Positions 23,701-33,813 of a DNA stretch of 64,000 bases are shown here, piece after piece (within the stretch, counting starts at the first letter, position 1; the number at the start of each line of letters is the position of its first letter). The translations under genes and the position numbers were made by a program. The notes under the pieces are model-generated. The model was not told the DNA's origin. It was given only the letters and a program-made list of their open reading frames with translations, and did no database searches. Source of the DNA: Heliocidaris erythrogramma (taxonomy: Eukaryota > Echinodermata > Echinoidea > Camarodonta > Echinometridae); NCBI GenBank assembly GCA_025617745.1, contig CM046858.1, positions 34,790,598 through 34,854,597 of the forward strand, written 5' to 3'.

Positions 23701-24893
23701 GTAACCAATTGTAGATACTGTGTATGAAACAAACAAACATATTCCTTTGATTGTTGTGAATGTACACTGATAAGTATCAATTTTTAGAATTGGTTCAGGT
23801 GTAAGAGCTAAGACATCGTTTAGCCATCATGCATTTAAAAACAACTACCAATTGAATAACTATATGTGCCTCCCCCCCCCCCCAAAAAAAAAAAAAAAGA
23901 TGCAATCCACCTTTGACAGTTACGACTCCAAATGATTTACTTGCTATCAATTGTAATTTTGCTGCATATGGGATAACTTGATAACTTGTCAAAAGTGCCT
24001 TACTTTGTTAATAGGAAACAAAATTCATCTGAAAATAGTTGGAGAACACCTTAAAGCAGAGTAACCTGGACATCATGTTTGGATTTTGAACGATACGTTG
24101 CTAATATCACACCATGTTCCTTTTTTTTCCCAGGTAAATGGCTAGGCTGCCAATCGATGGACAACCAGATTGTCATCTACAGCGCCATCAACAGGTTCCG
24201 GCAGAACAGGAAGAAAATCTTCAAGGGTCATATGGTGGCTGGGTATGCCTGTCAGATGGACTTTGCTCCTGATATGAGGTAAGTGGTTATCATGACAAGG
24301 ACTTACTCCCTTTTAGCATGAACGAGAATGTTGAGTACAGGCTGTGCAATCATTGTGAAAGAAAGTGTGTATAAATTACCCTGAATGGTCAGTTATATAG
24401 GAACTGAGAAGTAGTATGTCTTGCAAGATTTTAAAATCATCAATAGAATTAATCTTTGCTGAAAATCACAAATGATCAGAAGTAATGGTAACATGTGAAC
24501 ACCGAACTGCCCAAATATGTGGCATCTGAAAATGGGGAAATGTTGTAAAGCATTTCTAGTCATATTTAGAAAATATTTGTTGACTAAAAGACCAATCCTT
24601 TTCATCTTTGAATATTAACATTTTGTAAGACCAAATTTATAAAGAAATTCTGAAGAAAGAATTTACACAGCAAGGGCATGCTTCTCAGATGTGCACATTA
24701 TCTTTCCATTTACAGTTACATTGTGTCTGGAGACGCTGACGGCAAACTGAATGTATGGGATTGGAAGAGTACGAAACTGTACACCAAGCTGAAGGCACAT
24801 GATGGCGTTTGCATTGGCTGTCTGTGGCATCCGCATGAAACATCAAAAGTAATAACATGTGGGTGGGATGGACTCATCAAACTTTGGGACTGA
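11655..24893 (+). CDS. CDC40: CDC40/PRP17 pre-mRNA splicing factor, WD40 protein (first exon not found)
   Basis: Spliceosomal protein that acts around the second catalytic step of nuclear pre-mRNA splicing. Eleven plus-strand exons are placed, all with GT-AG junctions and matching phases: 11655-11741, 13617-13746, 14932-15009, 15655-15797, 17655-17751, 19861-20075, 20840-20987, 21997-22112, 23289-23499, 24134-24278, 24716-24893. Together they give 515 residues and a stop; the human protein has about 579. The first visible exon starts in phase 0 at [12 protein letters not shown], so about 65-70 N-terminal residues lie in one or more unfound upstream exons. Diagnostic stretches include [66 protein letters not shown] and the C-terminal [13 protein letters not shown]. 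The C-terminal 310 residues are WD40 repeats. Intron 5 carries an array of exon fragments described separately. Confidence 0.97.
12240..12530 (-). mobile_element. tRNA-derived SINE
   Basis: On the minus strand the head reads cggtctattggataagacac (box-A-like), then gcagggttcaaattcc (box B) around 12,490-12,475. A body follows with taatttcctttgccaagaca and cactctccacccaggtgc, and the tail ends in ATT repeats near 12,250. This is the architecture of tRNA-headed SINEs of marine invertebrates. The tRNA part is too diverged to be a functional tRNA gene. Confidence 0.7.
13319..13515. mobile_element. Small inverted-repeat element (MITE-like)
   Basis: Ends agtcaaacctg (left) and caggtttcac (right) are imperfect inverted repeats. 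The interior repeats the motif cctgt-cataaagaccac three times in one orientation and once inverted (gtctttatagacagg). It lies in the first visible CDC40 intron, about 100 bp before the next exon. Confidence 0.6.
13617..13746 (+). CDS. CDC40: CDC40 exon (visible exon 2)
   Basis: Acceptor taatcatttag, donor agctatg/gtagga, phase 0 to 1. It encodes [13 protein letters not shown] and [20 protein letters not shown], matching the conserved human NPFRTQQM...LSGYAEPAHINDFMFEQQRR segment. Confidence 0.96.
14270..14655. other. Unexplained GC-richer island inside CDC40 intron
   Basis: CpG-containing block unlike the AT-rich intron around it, with a local hairpin (gtggatgagg ... cccatccac, about 14,261-14,332) and ggccccgccccctccc near 14,382. 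A plus-strand frame from 14,431 encodes 72 residues ([20 protein letters not shown] in the middle), but it has no recognised relative and no splice signals that would join it to CDC40. An inserted fragment of an unknown element or an intronic regulatory region are both possible. Confidence 0.35.
14932..15009 (+). CDS. CDC40: CDC40 exon (visible exon 3)
   Basis: Acceptor ttcatcaccag, donor gaagaag/gtaggt, phase 1 to 1. It encodes [20 protein letters not shown], the variable region after the YGYALDPS motif of the human protein. Confidence 0.9.
15655..15797 (+). CDS. CDC40: CDC40 exon (visible exon 4)
   Basis: Acceptor tgtgctcag, donor tcagag/gtaagt, phase 1 to 0. It encodes [20 protein letters not shown] followed by [19 protein letters not shown], a signature of the family. 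Confidence 0.97.
15854..16033. mobile_element. Palindromic MITE in CDC40 intron
   Basis: Left arm aatgggtgattttaagtacg, right arm ending attaa-tatcacccaatg, reverse complementary for about 75 bases each. The internal arms also match (gttagcgctaacttcagcc against gttgaagttagcggtaac). It is about 180 bp with almost no loop, and no coding capacity. Confidence 0.75.
16964..17290 (+). mobile_element. LINE/SINE tail fragment
   Basis: The plus-strand frame has [19 protein letters not shown], which fits the usual LINE end (LWKRALKTHLFKDF-like). It is followed by an AT-rich 3' region with ccttgtaaagcgcatatgaa and ttattatcgtcattg, typical of LINE and partner-SINE tails. Short and degenerate. Confidence 0.45.
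17655..17751 (+). CDS. CDC40: CDC40 exon (visible exon 5)
   Basis: Acceptor gttaaatttag, donor ctgcata/gtaagt, phase 0 to 1. It encodes [20 protein letters not shown] and ends in TTLH. Its phase-1 donor must join the phase-1 acceptor at 19,861. Confidence 0.95.
18179..19860 (+). repeat. Tandem array of 11 truncated CDC40 exon copies with acceptors
   Basis: Eleven units precede the complete exon at 19,861. Exon-like starts are at 18179, 18328, 18540, 18688, 18826, 18974, 19121, 19269, 19416, 19563 and 19710. Each unit holds a pyrimidine tract and a 3' splice-site-like end, then about 75 bases equal to the exon start (reading [17 protein letters not shown]), then about 70 bases of non-exon spacer rich in atcaatcaat. 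Units 1-4 are diverged, spaced 138-212 bp, and some have lost the AG acceptor. Units 5-11 are nearly identical, spaced 147-148 bp. None carries the second half of the exon, so none can replace it. Using an upstream copy as acceptor would lead to a stop or a frame change. Confidence 0.95.
19861..20075 (+). CDS. CDC40: CDC40 exon (visible exon 6), first WD40 repeat
   Basis: Acceptor ccccattccag, donor attaag/gtactg, phase 1 to 0. It encodes [20 protein letters not shown], then [20 protein letters not shown] and the first WD repeat. It is the only copy in the array that continues past LDVDL into RSELPPDKC, so it is the genuine exon. Confidence 0.97.
20840..20987 (+). CDS. CDC40: CDC40 exon (visible exon 7)
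   Basis: Acceptor tatgtcctag, donor gaaacag/gtttgt, phase 0 to 1. It encodes [20 protein letters not shown] through [18 protein letters not shown] repeat 2. Confidence 0.96.
21586..21935. repeat. (GGT/AGT)n microsatellite in CDC40 intron
   Basis: About 345 bases of GGT with regular AGT interruptions. It gives poly-Val, poly-Gly-Ser and, on the other strand, poly-Thr frames that are not genes. It ends about 60 bases before the next exon. Confidence 0.97.
21997..22112 (+). CDS. CDC40: CDC40 exon (visible exon 8)
   Basis: Acceptor attccatccag, donor gtacag/gtgagt, phase 1 to 0. It encodes [20 protein letters not shown] through [11 protein letters not shown] repeat 3. Confidence 0.96.
22580..23231. 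mobile_element. Non-autonomous DNA transposon with ~34-bp TIRs
   Basis: The left end tgtgaccctccaccacaaaa and the following cggccaataagtcg are reverse-complemented at the right end (cgacttattggtcgttttgt, then ggtggatggtcaca). The 650-bp interior has no transposase frame. It fills much of the CDC40 intron before the 23,289 exon. Confidence 0.85.
23289..23499 (+). CDS. CDC40: CDC40 exon (visible exon 9)
   Basis: Acceptor cttttgcag, donor cataatg/gtgagt, phase 0 to 1. It encodes [20 protein letters not shown] through [19 protein letters not shown] repeats 4 and 5. Confidence 0.97.
24134..24278 (+). CDS. CDC40: CDC40 exon (visible exon 10)
   Basis: Acceptor ttttttcccag, donor atatgag/gtaagt, phase 1 to 2. 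It encodes [20 protein letters not shown] through [19 protein letters not shown]. Confidence 0.97.
24716..24893 (+). CDS. CDC40: CDC40 last coding exon
   Basis: Acceptor ccatttacag, phase 2. It encodes [20 protein letters not shown] through [11 protein letters not shown] and a TGA stop at 24,891-24,893, exactly where the human protein ends. Confidence 0.97.
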
Positions 24894-25910
24894 GACAATT
24901 GTGAATTTTCAGTGAACTTGAGAGATTTGATGAAGACCACCTTTATAGTGAGTACATGGGACTGTAATGGAGAAGTGCTCATATTCTGTTGGAGTTGCAG
25001 AAAGTTCATCGGCATTTATGCATGTCATCATCACGCATTCCTGTACATGTATGTGCTGTTCCTGCTGTGACAATCTTTGGAACAGAGCCATATATGTAAG
25101 CAACTTACTGTCTGCACATGTGTATAGATTATGTCAAATAATGCCAACAGGAAATTGAATATGTGGGACTACATACATGCAGTGCACTTTTGAGACAAGA
25201 GGCCGCTTGAGATATTCTGTCTGCACATTCATAAAATAGGGTATACCCATTGTGTGTGTATCAAAATGATTTACTGAAGTACATTTATGTAGAAAGTGTA
25301 CATGCTACCCAAACACTTGGAAGACATGAACACCATCTAATGTTTGGTATGAATATTCATGAATGTGGAAAAGTCATGGAAATTGATTGCAATACAATAT
25401 AAATGTTGGTGAAATTTAACAGTTTTGTATACATCTGTCATGTAGACATTCTGTTCTTGGAAGGCGTGCCTCCATAGAATTTTACTCAACTCGAAGCTGC
25501 ATTATGTAAGGGAAAAAATATGAATTTTTGGAACATGATCGTTGGAATATGGATCTTTTATTACTCACATTTTTAAGTTATTCCTACATGTAAGTGCATT
25601 GATTTCAATACAAGTCTAGAAAGTTTGATTTAAATCCACTTTGAGCAATCAAATCCAAGAATAGAATTTCAAAACACAAGGAGTAAGGAGTGATTTTTAA
25701 AAACAATGCAATGGCATATCAACCTTACTCTTTTTACATTTTAACATAAGGAAAACCATAATCAACATCGTAGAACTGGCAGCTATACAGCTTTGCATAA
25801 AAAATCACCTAAGGTCTAATGAAGACATTTGAATTTTTCATGTATCATACATTATTGATTGCTCTTACTATTGAAATGAAACAGGTGGAATTGTGAGGTA
25901 AATGAATAAA
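24894..25910 (+). other. Probable CDC40 3' UTR
   Basis: No further coding similarity after the stop. The first canonical AATAAA that I see on the plus strand is at 25,905-25,910, which would give a 3' UTR of about 1 kb. Non-canonical signals could end it earlier. Confidence 0.4.
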
Positions 25911-28330
25911 CACAATCTTTCCATTTTTCATGGTCCACAAGAGAGTGTAGGATCCAATGCAATGCAGCTTGAATAAGATTTTTCAACAGGTAGGCCTATA
26001 CATGCCGTAAACACATATTAATGACATACAAATTTTTAAATACATGCCTATCAATGGAAATGATGATTTCGGCTATGCGTATGTGATAACTTTCAGAATG
26101 TAATCACTAGATGATATGATTTATCAATGCTGCCCTCTATTGAGTATTGTGAGTATAATCAGTCTTAGAGAATTAGGGAGGCAATTATATATACTCTCAT
26201 GTCATATGTGATAAAACATAGCATGCATGTACGAGTGAGTAAGGCTGAAAATGGCATTTTCTGTTTTAAAAACAGGGGCATGATATCTGCATTCACAATC
26301 CTATTTCCATGTAATACACAGCATAACTGATTTTGCAGTAAGACTGCAAAGAAAATTGCTTTTAATAAAATAATTCAGTTTTCATACATGTAGCAGAGGT
26401 GAATATGCATTCATTTAAGACTCCTACTTCCAAAGATTTTGATATGAGGAAGTCGACATGAGTAATGACATGTAGGTCACACACATACACATAATTTATG
26501 TTTGTAAATGTTGCCAATTGATTGTCCATTTCATGCCAGGTGCTGTTGTAAATTCTAAGTAGATTTCACTCTCCTTCCTGTGCAATCTACACCCAGAAAA
26601 TTTGGTTTACAATGAGAGTTGATTTCATGTTGATTTCTTTCAGCACATACCAAGAGGTTCAATCAAGGTTCAGTCTTCTCATGTCCCTTCCTCAATGTCA
26701 CTTTGAGGGGGTGAGAATCGAAGCACCAAAGTAAAAAATAAGGTGTATCTTTCACCACTTCATGAAGCAGTGGCTCTTCCAATGTAGTTAATTCAACATT
26801 TATCTAGTTGTGAATTTCGATATCAGTTTCAAGCTGAATAAGCAAGGTCTTTCATAAGAAAAACCAAAAGTCCCTCTTTAGTATCAGGGCATGGACAGGT
26901 TTTATGACAGATAACTAATATTGCCAATATAACTGGAATTATCCCAATGTGCGACATGCAATCCTCCTTCTTTATACATGTAGTTTAATGTATGGTGCCA
27001 TTTCGATAATTACCAAATTCCTTTTCCTTTCATATGATACATGTACATCCTGTGGAGCATTGATCAGTATGTAGTCACTTTGTCAACATTCATATCTTTG
27101 GCTGCCTAGAAAATGGCCTTTATTAGCGATTGCTGCTTGAAAAGTCATGTTCCTAATTCATCAGTTTGAATTGAGAAAACTGGAATTTTCTTTCTATTTA
27201 GCCAATTTAGTGCAACGACTCATAAGGGTGTTTACAGGGCAGCCGAAAATTGGAGTGAATAAACAGCAGTACCGTGTGCAGACAGAATGATGATGATGAT
27301 TATAATGTGTACAATATTTTGTATTAAAAGACTATGTTTTTACTATCAAACCATTTCAATTTATTTTTTTTGATGGATCATTATGTGTTTCCAGTACACA
27401 AATGAGTCAAATACATGTTTGCAATTATGTTACAAGCCATTGTGTCACATCACAATGTTGATTGACCTAACTTAAAGGGTCTCTGTTTAGTTCTGGTCAT
27501 GAGATTGACTTGTGGAAGAAACTGTCTCAAAGCAATTGGGAAAGGTTAATTATAAAGCACATAATAATTGGTGTATGCTGGAAGGTTTTGGAATCACCAA
27601 AATGATAAGCAATTGACTCAATCCTGCTGAGAGTCACATGCACTGCACACAGAAATGTGTATATTGGACTATATACACAAATGTTCAGCCCGAACATTTC
27701 AGACGTTTCTTGTCATATTTTGAATGTGAGGGCATTTGAAAAGCAATCCTTTTAAGGGGACATTTTTACTATGATAATCTTCCCAACTAACATGAAATGA
27801 ATGAGAAAGCTCACAAATTATTTTTTACCATTCCAAGAACTCACCTTCTCTTTAAGAATGGTAGTAAGAAAGTAAGGTGAGAGATAGAAAGAGACAGAAA
27901 AAGAGAGGATGAGAGAGAGAGAGCAAAGAACAAGAGAAATAAAGAGAAAAGGAGGAAAGAAGAGGAGATGTGATGAAGTGAAGAGAGAGAGAGAGAGAGG
28001 GAAAAGAGAAAGTGGGAAAGTAAGGGAGATGAGAAAGAAAGAAACCGGGGGAGAGAGAGAAAATAATACTGTGTCACATTTTAAACGGTGAATAAATATA
28101 ATGAACTTTAGAGCCTGAAATGATTTTCAAAGTCGATAAAGAACTCGGATTTCTCCAGTTAAATCACGAAAATGTAATCAATACTATATCTGTTACATTT
28201 TCCTTTGAACATAACCGATTGAGATACATGTACGAGCTGATACTACATGTTTGACGTTTGTCTGTAATGCCCTGCATTCAAGCTCCTTAACCTTTTCATT
28301 TAGTCAAAGGCCATCCAGATATCTGTACTC
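25911..28330. other. Intergenic, no gene seen
   Basis: AT-rich sequence with a GA-rich patch at 27,880-28,060. No exon, RNA gene or transposon ends identified before the mariner-like element. Confidence 0.6.
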
Positions 28331-29096
28331 TACATTGCGTCCCAGAAAAAAAATTAACAGAAAAGGTCTCCCCTAATAAATATTTCAAAATCAAAATTGA
28401 AGCAAAAATTTCATATCTGTGGATAGGTAGCTTAGGATCTCTTCTATTAAATGACACCTGAAAACATGGCGATGTTTTACGCTCGAGTGATCAAAGGCCG
28501 CTTTTGTGAAAATATGCAAAATACAGACTTGACAAGAATTAGTATTTGTTCTGGCTGGTATCAGTAAAGTTGAAAGTCTCGAAAAGGCTTAGAAATTTTC
28601 ATATTTTGATCAATAATAGACAATTTATGATAGAACAGAGTTTGTATGCTTTAGTGAGTGTTTTAATTTCGGCGAGTTTTTAATTCAAGATGGCTTTCTT
28701 AGTCAACCATAAAGTTTCTGATGGAATATGTCAGGACATACAGAAATCGAACCATTTCACAACAATGGTTTTTGCTCACTCAAGCGTAAAATATTGTCAG
28801 AAGTTTTGGTGTCATTTGATTGGAGAGACCCTATGGTATGGAAATATCGTGAACATAATTTGAAATGTTAATTTGGGAAGACTTTCTCCAACTGTCAACT
28901 TTTAACGGTTCTCAAATGTGTTTGCACCCTTTCGCAAAAGTCCCTTTTTGATTAAAATATCGCCAGATATTTCGGTGTCATTTCATAGAAGAGACCCTAA
29001 GCTATGCGCAGGTATGAACATTTCCTATAATATTTTGAAACATTTATTTGGGGAGACTTTTTCCATCTGTTAACTTTTTTTCTGGGACGCACTGTA
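28331..29096. mobile_element. Mariner-like non-autonomous element, copy 1
   Basis: It starts tacattgcgtcccagaaaa and ends ttctgggacgcactgta, imperfect inverted repeats flanked by TA, as expected for Tc1/mariner relatives. The arms are long: gtctccc-taataaatatttc near 28,367 mirrors atttatttggggagac near 29,043. The interior carries further internal inverted segments. No transposase frame remains. A second copy lies at 50,158-50,789. Confidence 0.8.
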
Positions 29097-29770
29097 TATT
29101 ATACCCAGCTTTATTCCACAATATCTGTGTAAAATGAAATAGTATCCCTGCAGAAGAAATGCGACTACCCATCACTATTCACGCCTAAATCAACACTTAT
29201 TCACCACTTTCTTATGACGAGACATATTACACAGATGGGGAGGGGGATGTCAGCACAAAACGACATTTGACAAATAGGCTTCCTTTCTTAAGTCAAGACG
29301 GAAGAGGTAATGCAGTTTTTATTACTTGTCATAAAAGAGCATTAAACTCCCGTTTTATTGACGTACTGATGTAGTAGCGTTTATAATTCAGCTCCCTTTC
29401 TTTACAAGTTATTAATACATCACCTCTCTGCATAGCACAGAAGGTATTTAGAGCGAGCTTTTAGAGTCTAAAATAAGCATGTAAGTCAAATCATTTACGG
29501 GTAAAAGCTTTCCAAAATGTATGAAATATATTTTCTGGAAGTCCCTTTGAATCTGCCTACTGCCTTATTGGACGTGACAGGAACTACACTACAAAGACTG
29601 TATGTGTGACTTATTAAATATATGAATTAAAACAAATTATTATTTTCATCACAATGTTCAATTTTGCAAATACTGCTATGACAAATTCAAGATCTTAAAA
29701 AAAAAAAAAAGAAAAGTAGAACATTCTCACCTTCATCTGGGGTTTTCATTCTTCTTATTCCCCAACTCTC

Positions 29771-29772
<2 letters not shown>
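29097..29772. other. Intergenic, no gene seen
   Basis: AT-rich non-coding sequence with a short A-run near 29,698. Confidence 0.5.
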
Positions 29773-29957
<185 letters not shown>

Positions 29958-30968
29958 GCCTACAATTACCCAGCAAAACAGGTATATCAACCAATCGTTG
30001 GATAAATAGATATGCAGTTCACTTCTAAAGAAGTAAAATAATTCGGTATTCAGCTTTGATGATGATTCTATTTATGACTTGTTAAGCATCACTCAAAACA
30101 TTGCCTATTCCTAAAACTAATTTTAAACAATGAAACACGTTCGGCGCTACCAAAAAAATTGAAATTCAGTTTCAACTTCCAATGTGTGTATAGCTTATAG
30201 TTTTATAAACTGTATACTGGAGATAGAACGTGGCGAAACCTTATTTACAACATCTGTTAGGCTGGCGATCATCAAATCATAAAATAACAAATCAGAACAA
30301 CAGTAAGTAACAAAATATCATTGTCATCTGTGACCCAAATACCGTCAGACTAAAAACAACTATTAACACCTATAGATTTAAACCAAAGGCTGAAACGCAA
30401 TGCAATGACTATATCCCACTTCGATCGGTTACACACGCCTGTGTATCGGTTAGGGAAGGTCGTGGGAAAAGCTAGCGTGGGAAAGTGAAAATTACTTTCT
30501 AAGTATAGGTCCTAGAAAAGAATAGGCCCTTTAAAAAGAAGTGCAGTCATAGATTGGGGGAATTTTAGAAAGTTTAGTTGAGTTCGGTACAGGATCGATT
30601 TTAGGGCGTTTGTAATGCGTCGCTTTCCGCATGTGTACACTCGGTTTGGATTGGCTGAATAGTTTCACACTTCGACATAGCTCCACAGCCTTCTATCACT
30701 GTAAACCACATTTTTTTATCGGAAATGTGAATGTGAGAGTTGCTTTTCTACTCCATTCAAATTAATAGTTCAACTTAAAGAAAAGAGAAAGAGAAAGAGA
30801 ATGAGAAAACGAAATTTTGATGAAGAAAGGACAGAGGACCCAGAGTATCTAATGTAATGATAGCTTTGGCCAATGGTTTAGGTGGGGACCTAGCCAATGG
30901 CCCACGTCTAACAAGGTGAATCAAAATGAGAGTTAACAAGGCCACATATTCTTTCTTATTTTTCACCC
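29958..30968. other. Intergenic, no gene seen
   Basis: AT-rich non-coding sequence; a GA-rich run at 30,778-30,800. No supportable exon. Confidence 0.5.
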
Positions 30969-31325
30969 CCCCCCCGTTCTCTCTCTCTCGCTCTCTCTTT
31001 CTTTCTCTCTCTCTTTCTTTCTCTCTTTCTTTCTCTCTTTCTTTCTGAAACACGACAAAAACTACTTTCGAAAAATAAACTCAAGGCAATTTCAATAGCC
31101 CTGTCTATCACCTTTAGAAATGTGCGAACATTACAATGATGTATTACATAATCCGAACCTGATTTCTATGGGCAGTACAATAGGCCTTTGAAATTGCGCT
31201 TTTATTTTTCGAAAGTAGTTCTTATCGTAAATTCTCTCTTTCTTTCTCTCTTTCTCTCTTTCTTTCTCTCTTTCTTTCTCTCTCTCTCTTTCTCTCTCTC
31301 TTTCTTTCTCTCTATCTCTCTTTCC
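30969..31325. repeat. CT-rich repeats flanking a hairpin element
   Basis: CT/CTTT repeats at 30,975-31,046 and 31,232-31,325 lie on the same strand on both sides of an inverted repeat. Left arm 31,058-31,105 (aactactttcgaaaaataaa) and right arm 31,178-31,222 (ttatttttcgaaagtagtt) with a loop of about 70 bases. The hairpin looks like a MITE inserted into, or spreading with, the CT tract. Confidence 0.7.
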
Positions 31326-32169
31326 GCCATTCGATTAGGGGGTACAGTGCCCCTCGAAGCTACGCCATTGATTTCGGGGTGAGATATACACTGAGTATAG
31401 GTCATGCGCATAAAGGTCTAGAGAGAAAGTATCGTTAAAATAAAATATTCATATTTAGCATCTTGGACATTATGATATCATCGAAAATTAAATAAAAACT
31501 AATTATTTTGAACAGAAAGAAATACGAACAGAATTTGAATGTTGTTCTTTTATCGAGATTGTGTGAAACACTTGGATATGTATAATTGTCCCAACTTACT
31601 TTGTAGTTTAAAATACTTGTAGCACTTGATATAACTATAAATCTTAAAAACCATGTCATTAATAGTACTGTGGCATTATGCCATTTGGCACAGACTCTAC
31701 ACACAAATCCAGTAGAAGAGTATTTATGTGGCAAACAAAGAGTTAAATGAAAAAAATTGATTCAAACCTGTATCTAACAAAAGCGACTTAACTGTTTTAA
31801 ATGAGAGCTTGAGAGTGAGGTAAATCTGCAGTTGGAACGAGTATTTCAGAAGAGATTTCTCCTCTCGAGTGTTCCGGTTAAGATTCGAGTACTGTGAACG
31901 TGACTCGCTGATTGTGATGTCATAATGCAGTTGGTTGTTTGTGCAGTTGTTTCAGGTTCGGTGGGAAGTGACTAGCTTTTTATAGATTTGTGCTTTGCGT
32001 TGAAATCGGCAGACATTATGAAAATCAATGAACGTAATGGCAGTGAGTTAATTTTTCGGTTTTTATTAGTGAGTCGTTAAATGATTTGGAGCAGATTTAT
32101 ACTTCTAGAAATCATAATTTTTATGGAGGAAACGAATATTATGATCGTCATGTTTAATAAGTTTCCTTT
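31326..32169. other. Intergenic, no gene seen
   Basis: Non-coding, AT-rich; nothing recognised. Confidence 0.5.
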
Positions 32170-32366
32170 GGTTTGGTTTATTATATCTGACTGCGAAGAA
32201 AGCACACTAATGCCTGTAACTTACGTAACCAGGGGACCTGCGGCTTTAAGTCCTATCCTATTAGAGGGACTTGGTAATGAGGATTTATCAAAGGACACTG
32301 GCGCATCCACTTGGTTTCGAACCTGGGACCTCCCGGTTATGAGACCACTGCTCTACCACTGATCCA
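32170..32366 (-). mobile_element. tRNA-headed SINE (Met-like head)
   Basis: The minus strand starts ggatcagtggtagagcagtg, then gtctcataacc (a CAT anticodon-loop-like segment) and ccaggttcgaaacc (box B). After the tRNA-like part comes tgtcctttgataaatcctca, a gggacttgg-containing stretch, gccgcaggtcccctggtta and an end near caggcattagtgtgctttct. The head keeps both internal promoter boxes, but the 3' acceptor arm is replaced by the SINE body, so it is not a tRNA gene. Confidence 0.75.
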
Positions 32367-32646
32367 TCGGTTCGTTGCTGACGATAATAATATGGCTAAA
32401 ATAATATTAATATGAGAGATATGCTTAAGTCCGTATGTCCAAAATGTTGTTAAATGTATTATACAGCATAAATTGAGACAAAGATTCAAACCTTCATTCT
32501 GACCATTGGCAGTGCACATGCAAAACTCCTAATTTAACAGAGCACGATCTACGAAAGATGTTGACTTGTTCTTGCCGTCAATTAATCGAGTCATTTATTT
32601 GTACGTTTTTCTGGGATTTCTAGGATTTTAAATCATTAAAACTGTG

Positions 32647-32650
<4 letters not shown>

Positions 32651-32685
<35 letters not shown>
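32651..32685. repeat. (CT)n microsatellite
   Basis: About 17 CT units. The flanking sequence to 32,857 shows no gene. Confidence 0.95.
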
Positions 32686-32689
<4 letters not shown>

Positions 32690-32857
32690 TACATTATTAT
32701 TTTTCTAACTGAATGCTGAATATGAAAGAATAACAAGCAAGCACAATAACTTACTTCTTTTTTTACAACTTCTACAATTTCTTTTTCAACCAGAGGCAAT
32801 CCGAACACCACTAACCACCATAGGTGTACCCAGGATTTTCTAACTTAATCACTTAAT

Positions 32858-32930
32858 CAGCGGCGGATCCAGGAATTTGAGAGGGGAGGGCCTAATATTC
32901 TGAAAATTTTCTGACAAGCAAAAAAGCGCT
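32858..32930 (+). mobile_element. hAT-like element end (cggatccagg type)
   Basis: Begins cagcggcggatccagg and continues into tctgacaagcaaaaaag. The same inner motif recurs at about 36,783 and a matching opposite terminus (cctggatccgccaatg) at about 36,921-36,936, so both are pieces of one family. No partner terminus was found for this end. Confidence 0.4.
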
Positions 32931-33500
32931 TATAGAATCTGCCGACCAGTCCAATAGCAGTCGATGGGGTGTAAATGGGTTGTTACTTTGGCAAAAATCG
33001 AACAAATTAATTGTAATTGAGTGTTTTCTGCTCGTTAACGTCACGTCACTTATAAATACCACTCTAAGAGACATTTACCAGGTATCCGAGAGGGCTTTTA
33101 TGGTATAATAAATTTGGTCTTAAATAGTCCCAGCTTGCTAAATACACACAGCGCGGTGACAGTGGCTTTTTGCATGGCGTTAACTATAGCTTACAATTGA
33201 TTGACATTATGGATGTCGGACGTAAATGGAATTCGAAAGGTAATTAATGGGTCTATAAAATTAATGCCTCCATTCGTTTACTTTATTCGTTACAGCAAAA
33301 TATAAAGTCAAGTAATTGACACAATCTAAGCTTAAATTAATCTCAATTTGTTTGTATTTTTCTTTGGAAAAGTATATTAAGCAGATAACATGCAAAAAGA
33401 AAATTGTCCCAAATTTTGGTCAGTAGAAGTGGTAAAATAAATATATTACAAACTGAAAGACAATTGACTTATAGAAAGAAAGATAAGAATGATTTTTTAC

Positions 33501-33625
33501 CCCCCCCCCCCCAAAAAAAAAAAAACAAACAAACAAACAAACAAACAAACAAACAAAACAAAACAACAAAACCCACAAAACAAGCAAACAAACAAAAAAC
33601 ATAAACAAAACAAAACAACAACTTT
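33501..33625. repeat. Poly-C/poly-A and (AAAC)n microsatellite
   Basis: C-run, A-run, then AAAC repeats. Encoded Asn-Lys-Gln-Thr or Phe-Val-Cys-Leu frames are spurious. Confidence 0.95.
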
Positions 33626-33813
33626 CCAAACAAAATGCAGAAATATCGAAAACCTTCAAAGTGTAGCCTACTATTATGATGATGATGATAATGATGATTT
33701 ATGATAATCTCAATTCGATATTGCACAAATATTGCATCCATGTTGATCTTTATTTCATACTGATATAATTATGTCAGCTAGAAGTAAGCAACATATTTGT
33801 ATATATATATTGC

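Noticed and set aside
32298-32366. tRNA-Met gene on the minus strand
   Set aside because: Boxes A and B are present but the acceptor stem does not pair and a SINE body follows directly.
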